Source: Solea solea (taxonomy: Eukaryota; Chordata; Actinopteri; Pleuronectiformes; Soleidae). Taken from it: 64,000 nt of DNA. The position numbers and the translations under genes were made by a program. Under the pieces are notes generated by a model that saw only the letters and a program-made list of their open reading frames with translations, made no database searches and was not told the origin of the DNA. The stretch lies in contig NC_081145.1 in NCBI RefSeq assembly GCF_958295425.1, positions 14,599,443 through 14,663,442 of the forward strand, read 5' to 3'. Below are positions 24,830 through 34,427 of this stretch, piece after piece. Numbering within the stretch: the first letter of the stretch is position 1; each line of letters begins with the position of its first letter.

Positions 24830-25850
24830 CCTACTATAACCTGCTGTTAATAGGACTTCTCCGAGGCCTATTGTGTGTAAACTTAGTAGTGGGAGCATCC
24901 ACATGCCTCCACAAGCCCAGTTAGCTCACCAGGGCTCTCAGGCCTCAACATTTCACCAGCAGACACATCAAGTGGAGGAAAAGTGGTTGAAGTCCGGGGT
25001 ATGCAACTCAGCCAACACTCACCCTCGCTCCTAAGCCACCGTTACGCAATATTGTCGGCGTAAGACAAGACGCAGTAAGAGTTAATGAGCATCGCGGCAT
25101 AAAAAAAACGGCTAAGCTTATTCGAGGATTAATGAAATTTAGTCAGGTAGGAGCAACACAGCAGCTCACACGCGGCCATGGCATTATCATACGACATGAA
25201 TGATTCAAATGTATATCGTCAGCGAGATGAAATATCATTAAACACCACTGCTAAAGAAAAAAAAAAATTCAAATTAAACTATGATCAGAGCATCACGCCT
25301 GATAATAGATTCATCGCAATTAAGTTAGAAATATATTCAAAGGACTTTTCACTTTGAAACCAGTTTTGTTATTCCCCCCGACATCCAACAACGGCACTCA
25401 TTACGGTGGCGCCGAAGCTAGAAGTGCAGAGACCACGTAAATATTTAGAACCCTCACAAATATATAAATATTCATTTCGGAATGATTTGATGCACTAAAT
25501 AAATAATCCCTTGATAAATAAATGACACCCTCAATAAAACTTTAAAAACAGGATCTGGGGAAATGAAGATGAAGATGAAGATGAATCAGAGGGGAGGATT
25601 CTGGCTGAAGATGGGAGTAGGGAGGAAATGTCAGCTATCACTCCACCCTTTTTGAATTCCTAATGGAATCCATACAAATGAGACGGGCTAATTAAAGCCC
25701 AACAACCTATTAGACGAGATTTAGCTGAACCTTTTCTCGGCGTACTGTGACTGAGGAGTGCCTGTGATTTAAAGTCTATAACATGTTATTAAAATGCAGG
25801 TTTTTTATTTCTGTTTAGCCTTTAAGGTGAATATACAATTACAGTCACAC

Positions 25851-25853
<3 letters not shown>
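24830..25853. promoter_or_regulatory. AT-rich complex block, candidate regulatory DNA
   Basis: No gene is seen. About 25030-25260 and 25290-25520 are unusually complex, AT-rich and free of repeats. Homeodomain-type words include GAGTTAATGAGC, GGATTAATGAAATT, ATGAATGATTC and CGCAATTAAGTTAG, with CATTTCGGAATGATTTGATG further on. A small (GATGAA)n tract lies at 25564-25585. The words are seen; a regulatory role is inferred and unverified. Confidence 0.25.

Positions 25854-25882
<29 letters not shown>
25854..25882. repeat. (TG)n microsatellite
   Basis: About 14 TG units. The Cys-Val frame across it is an artefact. Confidence 0.97.
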
Positions 25883-25884
<2 letters not shown>

Positions 25885-26689
25885 TGCCAAGTGCAACATC
25901 ACGCAGGATGTGGATGAGGGAGGAAGGCAGCGAAAAAGACACCTCAACCACTGCCTATTTTCACTCTAATCCTGTAAAACTTTGATACCGAGCACACTGT
26001 GAACGCTGTACCATGTATTATGAACCAGGCAATTGAAGGAATACTATTCATGAACGGGAACACGCATCCTCTGTAAAGTACAATAGCGCGTAACTCTTAT
26101 CGCTCGACTTTTCTCGCTCTCATCAGTTGTTATGCAATTATAACTGTTCATTGCTTCTACCCCGCGTCTGACCTCCTCTGATGGATGTCTCGTCCTGCAG
26201 TCCTGCACTTTCCCCCCGCACAGTGGACGAGACATAATCTTGGGTGTCGTCTGGCCAATTCTGCTTCCTATTTGACTGCCTCTTCCAGCCTCCCGGCTCT
26301 CTAGAGGGCCAGGCCTTTATGCTGCCGGAGCCTGTTCTATCACACACTGGGCTGCAGGAACAGCGCTTTTGTGATGGCTGTGATTAGTCTTTTGTGTTCC
26401 CAGGTAGAATTAAGATGAAATTCTACAGGCAGTCATTGTGTTCCTATCTTCAGGACACTCAAAGAAATATGTTGGGTTTTGAAGGGGTGAAATGAAGCCC
26501 GCGGGGCCTTGGCAGACCCTGCTCTGTGGGGAAATACACAGTGGAAACACAATGGGAACAATCTTGTCCTTCAGTTTCCTTTTGTGTTCCGCTAAACCAT
26601 CGTCAGTGCTGCCCATTTACTGTAGCCTCTTTTTAACTTGAGCAGTATTGTCTCACTGCAGTCTGCCGTTCGCTTTTTCCTAGCTTCTG
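25883..26689. other. Unique non-coding DNA
   Basis: No gene and no recognisable repeat are seen. Short frames on the minus strand have no supporting splice sites. Confidence 0.45.
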
Positions 26690-26900
26690 AAAAAGACCCA
26701 AGGCTGATGAGATGACAGCCGCATCTTTGCCAGAGTCTGGAAGACCCTCAGGATTTATTACCCACATTTCTCCAAGTGTTGGGTATGCAAATAAAGTTTG
26801 AGATGGCGGCTTTCAGATGTGATAATTATGGATTTATTTGTAAGCTGTCACTTCTCTTAATGCTCAGGGACATCAAAATAAGTTCAAATGCAGCCATCAG
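26690..26900. promoter_or_regulatory. Candidate regulatory block with octamer site
   Basis: A perfect POU octamer ATGCAAAT lies at 26785-26792, and GATGTGATAATTATGG follows within 45 bp. The surrounding sequence is complex and repeat-free. OCT/POU proteins bind the octamer; whether this site is used is unknown. Confidence 0.25.
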
Positions 26901-27640
26901 AGAGGATCACATTTGCTAGTGTACCAGAGATTTAAAGAACATGTGACTCTCACGGCGCCAAAGGTCTGTCAATAACTGCTTATTTAGACAGCAATGTGCT
27001 TTGGAGACCTTCACCGCATGTAGTCCCACTCAAAATGTCTGGTAGAAAATATTTACATTTTCTCATTCGGCTAGATATTCAAACATCAAGGCACTTTTAT
27101 CAGTGGGTAACACACAAAGACAGACAGCTAATCTTTATTGCCACCTCATCCCCTGAAACACAGTGGAGCTGTGTGCAGTGGTTTCAATCAAACCGATGAT
27201 TAAAAACACGAGCAGCCTCTCAGATTCATACACGGCAGACAGAGCCATGTTGCAAGTCGTCAACTAAAATCTGACTCAGTGGGAGTTTACATCAATTAAG
27301 GTTAAAACAATCTCACACACGCCTGCGTCATTATCTGGATCTGCAATAAAGGATTTCAAAGGCGTAAATGTGACCCATACATTAGAAACTAGTGAAAACC
27401 AAGAGGAAAATGTGCACTTATTATTAACACTATTATTAAATCCATCTTTATAGATCTAAACAGGAGGATATAAATGAACAAACACACCACACCTGCATGA
27501 CATGGTGCTAAACGGGGGGCAGAGTAGGTGAGGTTTTCCAGCTGCCGTTCAGAGTTAAAAGGCAAGGCCAAGCGCTGAGCACTGCGCCTACCTGAGTAAC
27601 AGCCTCGCTGCCACGGCTGCCTCACATCACAGATTCTATG
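26901..27640. other. Unique non-coding DNA
   Basis: No gene is supported. On the minus strand TGTTACTCAG followed by GTAGGC around 27587-27602 resembles a splice donor, but no acceptor or coding frame pairs with it. Confidence 0.4.
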
Positions 27641-27840
27641 GAAGCAAATGGTTGGGCCTGAAGAGTGCCATCTCCATCCAGCTCAATTCTCAAACAATGG
27701 TCTGTCTGCCTCAAGGAGACTCCTTTGTCATTGTGTAAGTGCACATTAGGGCCTGATAAAACAATGGAATCCAGCCATCTGTCTTGATTTGCCATGTTGT
27801 CACCGAGTAGGAAGTATGAGTGCTGAATACCTGCCACTCA
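27641..27840. promoter_or_regulatory. Candidate regulatory block with clustered SOX-type sites
   Basis: Within about 75 bp there are two AAACAATGG words (27692-27700 and 27759-27767). Between them is the compound CCTTTGTCATTGTG (27722-27735), which holds two SOX cores on the opposite strand. SOX proteins bind (A/T)(A/T)CAA(A/T)G, and inverted pairs are used by SOXE dimers. The 71-codon minus-strand frame here (27622-27837) has a protein-like mix of residues but no known relative; I treat it as chance. Confidence 0.3.
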
Positions 27841-28758
27841 GTGGAAGAACACTGGAAGTGTAGTGGGTCGGCTTGAGACAAAGACTGGTGCTCACCTACT
27901 ATTTACAAATGTGTCCACAGAATAAATGGTTGCTGTCTTTTTTTCCTTTCTTTTTTTAAAGAATAAAGAGATGAAATGAAACTCGTATTTCCATCTCATT
28001 TGGAGCAGAAATAAGCTATAATTGTAGCGTGTTACTCAGACTAAGACACATCATTCTTCTATGTAGCATTTCCAGGTCGGTCGCTCACTTACCTTGTTTG
28101 TGTTTGCATTTAGAGAATAGGGAAAATATATATTTTTTTTATTTCAAATAAATGTTTTGCAGATGTGTCACACAGAAAGTCAGACTACATTGTTGCGCGG
28201 TGTGTTGCGGACACACTTCAAACAACAGCATAAATGCATAATAATAATAAAGATGAACACTTGGTTACAGCACTTACCTTTAAAATGAGTTGGTGGTCAC
28301 GTGACCACGCGGCACAAAGACGAACACAGCACCGGGGAAAAAGAGAGAGAGAGAGAAAGATAATTAGTATTTTCTGGGCACAACTGCAGTAGTGACAGCT
28401 TGTATTAATACGATTATTTCAAACTGACATGCCGAATACATCGAAACGTCTCGTGATGGGGAAAAATGTGTTGTGAGTGGCAATAAAAATTGCACTTTAA
28501 ATTGCCTTGCAGACAAAGAGCCTGTATCGGCCCTCTGCTGGTTAGTATCAGGAATTCAGATGATAAATGATGCACAAAATTCATCCCAGTCTGTTCATTG
28601 CCAACCCAAATGAAATGTAATGATAGGAATCAGCACAATGACAAACTGAGGTTAAATACTGTACCATACTGGCAAATTCGTGTTGATTATGCTGATAAAT
28701 AGAGCTAGTTCCCGGAGTCTGTCTGTCAGTGGTCTCTCTGTTCTTTCCACTAGCACTC
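27841..28758. other. Non-coding DNA with minus-strand donor-like sites
   Basis: No gene is seen. Two near-consensus donors lie on the minus strand: CAAG|GTAAGTGAG (plus 28084-28096) and AAAG|GTAAGTG (plus 28271-28281). No exon can be built from them. A 16-bp palindromic E-box at 28293-28308 is listed separately. Confidence 0.4.
28293..28308. promoter_or_regulatory. Perfect palindromic E-box, CLEAR-type
   Basis: GTGGTCACGTGACCAC is its own reverse complement over 16 bp and contains GTCACGTGAC, the CLEAR-box consensus bound by MiT/TFE factors (TFEB, TFE3, MITF) and related bHLH-zip proteins. A chance 16-bp perfect palindrome is uncommon in 64 kb (about one expected), so occurrence alone does not prove use. 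Confidence 0.4.
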
Positions 28759-28830
28759 TGTCTCTCTCTCTCTCTCTCTGTCTGTCTCTCTCTCACACAC
28801 ACACACAGAGATGGAGAGAGAGAGAGAGAG
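28759..28830. repeat. (TC)n-(CA)n-(GA)n compound microsatellite
   Basis: A TC-rich run with TG breaks, then (CA)n, then (GA)n. The TC and GA arms are complementary and could fold into a hairpin or an H-DNA structure. Both strands read as low-complexity frames. Confidence 0.93.
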
Positions 28831-30354
28831 ACAAACACTGATAGAAAAAACTCACACACACGTGTACACATGCTGAGACTGTGGCTCTCTGGGGGCTGTT
28901 TCACAGTGGCGCTGGGCTGCCTCACAGCACATTCTATCACCAGCGCAAGATAGCATCTGATGACTTGTGCGATGTAATTGAAGTGTAGATTACTATCTCT
29001 CATGTGCTTGCCAGATCAAAATAATAAAAATGCAGGGAGGGAGAGATAGAGACTGGGATGTGAGCAGGCTACTTGTGCACGCCTTTCCACTGATGGAGAC
29101 AGAGAGAAACCTTGCCATCCTTCTCAGGAGAACGTTATGCCACTTAGAAAATTGAATCCCCCCCCACCACCACCACATCTCCCTCCTAAAATGCACTCTG
29201 GATTGGTGTATGACAGGCCAGGACATGTTCCCCTCATACAGAGTGAGGCAGAAGCCTAGGTGTTGAGAGATGGGGGGGGGGAAGTGCTGGTGCACATGAG
29301 CATCGGCGAGAGCTGACTGACAGTGCCATGATGTCACATGGGATACTCACCGGAGTCCTGACCCTGGACTAACAATTCGCAAGACATCACAAAGCATCTT
29401 TGAGACACAATTTTCAAATGGTCATCTTTTCAGACAAACAAGGAACATGTTAAAGGGGAAATGAGAGCTGCAGATTAAAAAGCAGCTCGAATAATAACCT
29501 CGCGCACGACAGAGGCGGAATGTTAAATCTCGACCCAGCTGAAATAAAAGGGGGAATCAATGGGAAGAAATCTGAGGGGAGACGGAGAATGTGGAGGGAG
29601 ATGAGAGACAAAGAAAGAGGAGGAAAAAAAAACAAAAAAAACAAAAAGGAGACCGAGCGGAAACGAGAGAATCAGAACAGCAGAGATCAGGAGACAGAAA
29701 AGAACGAACGCACACACAGAAAAATGAGAAAATGATCAGGTTCATGTGAAGCAAGGCCACTAAATTTGTCGTTGTATAGAGAAACCCCCTCATTACTGCA
29801 CCTCTCCGGCACTCGGCATGGCCTTTGAAGTGCTTTGAGGTACATCATCCCATGAAACGAGCATAGTTAATCCACTTGTTAATCAAGTGTGCTCATGAGC
29901 TTATGTCTGAAGTGGCTCTTTCTCCTCAGAAGACTCGGGATGTTCAAAGGAAATTGTAGCGGAATGACAAAGAAGAGATATTGAAATTTTTTCCGGCCAA
30001 AAAATGTGGCACGGCTCGGCTCGGCAACAAACAATGACTTAAAAAATCACAGGCATAGCTGCATTTCTTTAAACCAATCGTGTCATTATGTTTCCCTCAA
30101 GTATGCTAAACGTGAACTTGTACCCAGTTCAAGATTTTCTTTGTACAGTGTATTTAGGATAAGCATCTCTTATTCATTACAACAAACAAGGGCTGTCACC
30201 CCTCAGGTTCTTGTACACAAACTGAAATATGAAAGAGGCGTCTGGTGGTGAAGGCTGGCTTCTCATGCTTGTCTTCCTCATTCACTCCCCATCCATTCCT
30301 GATGAATGGGTTGTCTCCGTTTCTCTCCACAGCAAACAGGAAACAGACAGAAGT
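28831..30354. other. Non-coding DNA with a long purine-biased tract
   Basis: No gene is supported. A (CCA)n patch lies near 29165-29176 and G10 at 29272-29281. About 29548-29735 is strongly purine-biased on the plus strand; the 71-codon Lys/Arg/Glu-rich frame there is a product of that bias. A minus-strand donor-like site (CCG|GTGAGTATC) lies at 29342-29353. Confidence 0.45.
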
Positions 30355-30398
30355 GAGAGAGAGAGAGAGATGGCTGCCTCTCTCTCTCTCTCTCTCAC
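30353..30398. repeat. (GA)n/(TC)n inverted repeat hairpin
   Basis: GTGA-(GA)7 at 30353-30370 is the reverse complement of the end of (TC)n-AC at 30379-30398, giving an 18-bp stem around a loop of about ten bases centred on TGGCTGCC. Confidence 0.9.
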
Positions 30399-30479
30399 TC
30401 CGTTCCTATCCTTTCTCTCGCTTCCCCCCCCAAAAGCCTGTGGGCCGCTCTGAGGCAGAGCCACAGAGGCCTGGCGCTG

Positions 30480-30620
30480 CCTCCCCCTGCTGCGCCAACA
30501 AGTCTCCTTTTCACTTCAATTAATGAGCCATAAATAACCCAATGAAGGTGTCAACAAAGAGCACCATTTATCATGGCTTTCACCAACTCCACTTCATTTG
30601 ACGAGTAAAGCTCATTCCCA
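30480..30620. promoter_or_regulatory. Candidate regulatory block
   Basis: Complex repeat-free sequence with CAATTAATG (homeodomain type, 30517-30525), GCCATAAATAA (HOX/CDX type, 30527-30537) and CAACAAAG (SOX/TCF type, 30552-30559) in close order. Motifs are seen; function is inferred. Confidence 0.25.
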
Positions 30621-30938
30621 GCCTTACAGTTGGCCCAAACAAAGACAATGCAAAAAGAGAGAGATTTATTCCTGGTCGAACACTCCAACCTAGAATTCAT
30701 CTTGTGCAGGGACTCTCACAGGTGCAGTGATTTGACAAATATACCGGGAACAGCAGGCCCGTGCCTTTGTTAGATTCCCACAGTGAGACTAGCAATAAAT
30801 TTGGTTAAGAGTGGGGGACAACACTCTCACTATAAGCTCCCAAGAGGCTGCCAGCGAGCCCGTGTTAAAGACATTTCTTACTGTCTCAGTCTACTTCAGG
30901 GCTGTGGATCACAAAAGGCAGCCGGGGTCTACCAGAAA

Positions 30939-30968
30939 AAGAAGAAGAAGAAGAAGAAGAAGAAGAAG
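30939..30968. repeat. (AAG)10 microsatellite
   Basis: Perfect 30-bp run within an A/G-rich context. Poly-Lys/Arg frames across it are artefacts. Confidence 0.97.
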
Positions 30969-31499
30969 GAAAAAAAGTGCACAAACACAAACGTGTGAGA
31001 AATTCAGTTGAAAACACTGGGCTGGTCTGAGCGGCAGAAAGAATTGCTTTATCAGGGTGTCCCATAAATATCACTTTGAGTCAACGATGAGGGAGGGAAA
31101 AAAAAAATAATATGCAGCACATCACAGACCCTCCTTTAAACAAAGTGGATTGGGAGCCAGGCAGCAAGCAGAGGTAAAGTCCTGTAGTGAAGTGCTTTAG
31201 AGAAAAGACAAAAAAAAAAACCTGAATAATGGATGACAACTTGGGTTTTAAAAGAGATGACGCGAATATGAACTCAGCGCTGCTTCATCTTCGATGCACA
31301 AATGAAATAGTAAACAGTCCATATTCACAGTGTTGGTATTTGTAGTGTGAGACTGTAAGACTGAACAGAAATATCTTCTGCCTTAATTCCAACAAACACA
31401 AAACTGTCTATATGATCCTTTTAAACCAATGAATGGTTCTTGGTATTGTCTCTAAATGACACAGCTCCATGTCTCCCATCCGTCATGTGAGTCCGCCCA

Positions 31500-31770
31500 C
31501 ACGTCCTATCCTTTTAACAACATGCATTTACAGCCTAAACAAAGTATTAACCCAGTCCTTAACCATATAACATTAATGTGCCAAACCCGGACCTTAACGT
31601 GACCACAATTCAAATCTTAACCAGTTCCTCAGAAATTAGGTTCTGGCTCAGCAGGACCAGGATTTGCTCTCCATGAGGACTACTGATCCTGACAAGGTAA
31701 GTGTTTATGCCAAAAAGGGTCATTGAGAGGTAACAAATACAAGTATATATACATATATATATATATATGG
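31500..31770. repeat. Decayed fish dispersed repeat ending in (TA)n
   Basis: The segment holds TTAACCCAGTCCTTAACC, then CTCTCCATGAGGACTACTG, then GATCCTGACAAGGTAAGTG, and ends in a (TA)-rich run (31744-31768). This order recalls a worn fish repeat carrying TGGTCCTCATGAGGAC and GGTCCTCACAAGGTA words beside microsatellites. The assignment is from memory and divergence is high. Confidence 0.45.
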
Positions 31771-32440
31771 CGAGATCAGGGTGGGGGATATCTAAAACAG
31801 CAGACACTTTAATGGTGTCTGATCGTCTGATACGAGCTTTATAAAAATAATATTATATACATATATATACATAAGATTTTGACTTTCTCAGCCAAGGGAG
31901 AAGAGGTGTGGGAAGGAAAATCAAATCCATTACAGCCAAAGAAGGGTATTAAGTGTCGTTATCACAGAAAAAACATTGCATTTTGTACAATTTCCCATGC
32001 CACCCCCAGTGATATAAATGTCCGGCAACCATAATCAGTCTGGGATACAGACGTGGCCAGAAAACCACGATAAATGACATTTCCCAAAATCATGCTGACA
32101 TTTTCTCTTATCAAGCAGCAGGCACTGGCATGAGAGAGCAGGCTTGTCAGTCAGAGGCAGACAGGCCTCACACCTTATCACAAGGGTACTCAGCCTCTCC
32201 GGAGCTAATACTGAGGCTGGGGATGTATAAAAATTGGTCTAAGGGGCAAAGCCCGATATTTAAGCAGACTCTGGACATGCCTTCAAACTCGGAGCAGTAT
32301 AGAGTAACACCAGGCCGTCGGGGCGTTTGGGAGTTTCGTCCTGCTTGTGCATAAAAACACTGCACTAATTCTGCTTTGGTGGAATTTGACTTGAAATGGG
32401 CAGATGCAGAAAAGGCTGGTGTTACGGTATTACCCTCGCT

Positions 32441-32442
<2 letters not shown>

Positions 32443-32474
<32 letters not shown>
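32443..32474. repeat. (CTG)10 trinucleotide repeat
   Basis: Ten perfect CTG units plus CT, with an imperfect CTTGCT continuation. CTG/CAG tracts are slippage-prone; no transcript is identified here. Confidence 0.97.
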
Positions 32475-32478
<4 letters not shown>

Positions 32479-33761
32479 CTCTCCCTCGGAAGCAGACGCA
32501 GAGCGGAAAATGAAATATTTAAGGTTGATAATGATGCTCTTCATTAACATGTGATTCCGAATAAAAAGTGGAATACATAAATAAAGAAACGCTAGAATGC
32601 CTATGAGTGGACATTTTGAATGAATTGCAGTGTCGATAAAAGGACTGGAGGGTTTCTGAGTCGGGGAGAAAATGATTGAGGCGAAGGGGGGAAGAGATCA
32701 GAAAGAAATGGCACTCTGGAGCTAAAAAAAAAGAAAGAAAGAAAAAGAGAACATTCAGTGTGCATTACTGATTGTCATGGTTATTCTGTGAACACCATTT
32801 GACAATGTATTTCTTCTCCTTTTGTGTGTGTGGCCCAGCTTGCGTTTTTGTTTTTGTTTTCCTCTCATTATCATATAATAACTGGCTTCCCCCCCCAAAA
32901 TCCTCAGATTTCAGATGGTGACAAAACTAAGAATGGACTTCCATCTCTGCTGAAGCAGCTGGCTCAGCTTCACAATGTTAACAACCGTCACTGTGACATC
33001 TCTCCCCTGACAACACAAATGCACCTAATGCAAAATGATGTGTGAGAGAAAAAAAAAAAAAAAAAAAGAGAGAGATTTTCTTCCTGGCAATTTCACTGAG
33101 GTGCTCAGATTGCAGTCAACAGTCTGACTGGCTCATGCTCATGAAGTAACAAACTCATGGGGTGAGTTATGTTTTCCGTGTGATGGGGGATTGGGCTGGG
33201 AATGTCTGTCTGAGGCAGCATTGTGGCAGTTAGACAATAAAAGTGGGGGGGGAGAGAGAGCTTCTATCCCTGGCAGCACATGTTAGAGTGAGAGCAGTAG
33301 ATCCTGCTAAGCCTCGGTGACTCACAGCACAGCTCACAGTGCAAATCATCAGCTGTGTTTCTCCGACGTGTAGGAGCTTTTCAAAGTCGCGAGCATTACT
33401 CCAGGAACGCGGGGGTTAAATCTGCATGAGAGGAAAGAGCGAACAAATAAACAACAATGTTTATGAGGAAAGGGCACGTACAAAACAGCTGATGCTACGA
33501 TGAAAATATCTGCTATAGATGAATTACATTTGGGAATTTTGAACAGCACTGGGATCTCCGCATGAAGTTAACTGCATGTACTGAGGTGACGGATGGGTTA
33601 ACAGGCTATAAATTCTATCACAGCAGGTAAATGCAATACACTCATTAGACTCAAACACTTTTATTTTCCCCAAGAGTCGCTGATGTAATTGATGCCTCGG
33701 TCGCGTGTCTGTTTGCTTTACTCTCGCTGACAGAACCAGCGAGCGAGATAATTCACACTCA

Positions 33762-33776
33762 CCCCCCCCCCCCCCC
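33762..33776. repeat. C15 homopolymer
   Basis: Fifteen consecutive C, one of several long C/G runs in the window. Confidence 0.97.
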
Positions 33777-34210
33777 GGAGTAAACGGTGACTTTAAACTC
33801 GTCGGCTACTTCCTGTTTTAAACGGATCGCACAGGAGTCATTCACAAAAATCCCCAATCATCTGCAATCCTGTGGATTGAACCTCCAAACCCCAGTCATG
33901 GCGTGCTATACACACAGGAACATCATTATTTGTTTACTACTGTCCGTCTCTGGAGTCCGCAAGTTATCTCGCTCTTTATGCTTCCTTTGTGCAACAGTGA
34001 CTTCACTAGCGTTCGTCTTCTCCAACACAAAGACGCACAGGAAGAAATTATTCATAACAGTCCTCAGAGACTCCTCTGATTAGATATATGTGTGATTTGG
34101 TTTTGTCGTTGTCTTCTACAATAATGATGCCACTTCAGGACTAATTTGGTTGAATTTTACTGAGCATATAATTAAATAATTAAAAGTAAAACCCTGGTTC
34201 TGCATTACAG

Positions 34211-34427
34211 TTACATTTTATTAATCCCCTTAGGGAAAGTATTCCTCTGCATTTTGACCCATCCTAGAATTAGGAGCAGTGGGCAGCCACACTGAGTAGC
34301 GCCCGGGGAGCATTGGGAGTTGGGTACCTTGCTCAGGGGTACCCCAGCCCTTTTGGCCGGGTGGGGATTTGAACCGGCGACCTTCCGGTTACAAGTCAAG
34401 TTCCCTTTCCACTTGGCCACGGGCTGC
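34211..34427 (-). repeat. tRNA-derived SINE, best-preserved copy
   Basis: On the minus strand it begins GCAGCCCGTGGCCAAGTGG with box A (plus strand 34409-34420), then box B GGTTCAAATCC (34365-34375), as in a tRNA promoter. It continues with CTGAGCAAGGTACCC, CCCGGGCGCTAC and CCCACTGCTCCTAATTC, and ends in CTAAGGGGATTAATAAAATG. This is the layout of a widespread teleost tRNA-SINE, about 217 bp here. A clear target-site duplication was not seen. The fragments at 512-620 and 3005-3136 are older copies. Confidence 0.8.

Larger units (their letters stand above)
31771..34210. other. Non-coding DNA with several simple repeats
   Basis: No gene is supported. It contains (TA)-rich 31853-31871, (CTG)10 at 32443-32474, a 19-base A run at 33049-33067, a short G run near 33246 and C15 at 33762-33776. 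The 98-codon plus frame at 33787-34083 has no recognisable domain. The rest is unique sequence. Confidence 0.45.

Noticed and set aside
24524..24924. Frames of 73-126 codons across the gap
   Set aside because: Most of their codons are undetermined bases.
27622..27837. 71-codon minus frame with a varied amino acid mix
   Set aside because: No known relative, no convincing splice sites in phase, and the block is better explained by its dense SOX-type sites.
29520..29735. 71-codon Lys/Arg/Glu-rich frame
   Set aside because: Direct consequence of the purine-biased tract.
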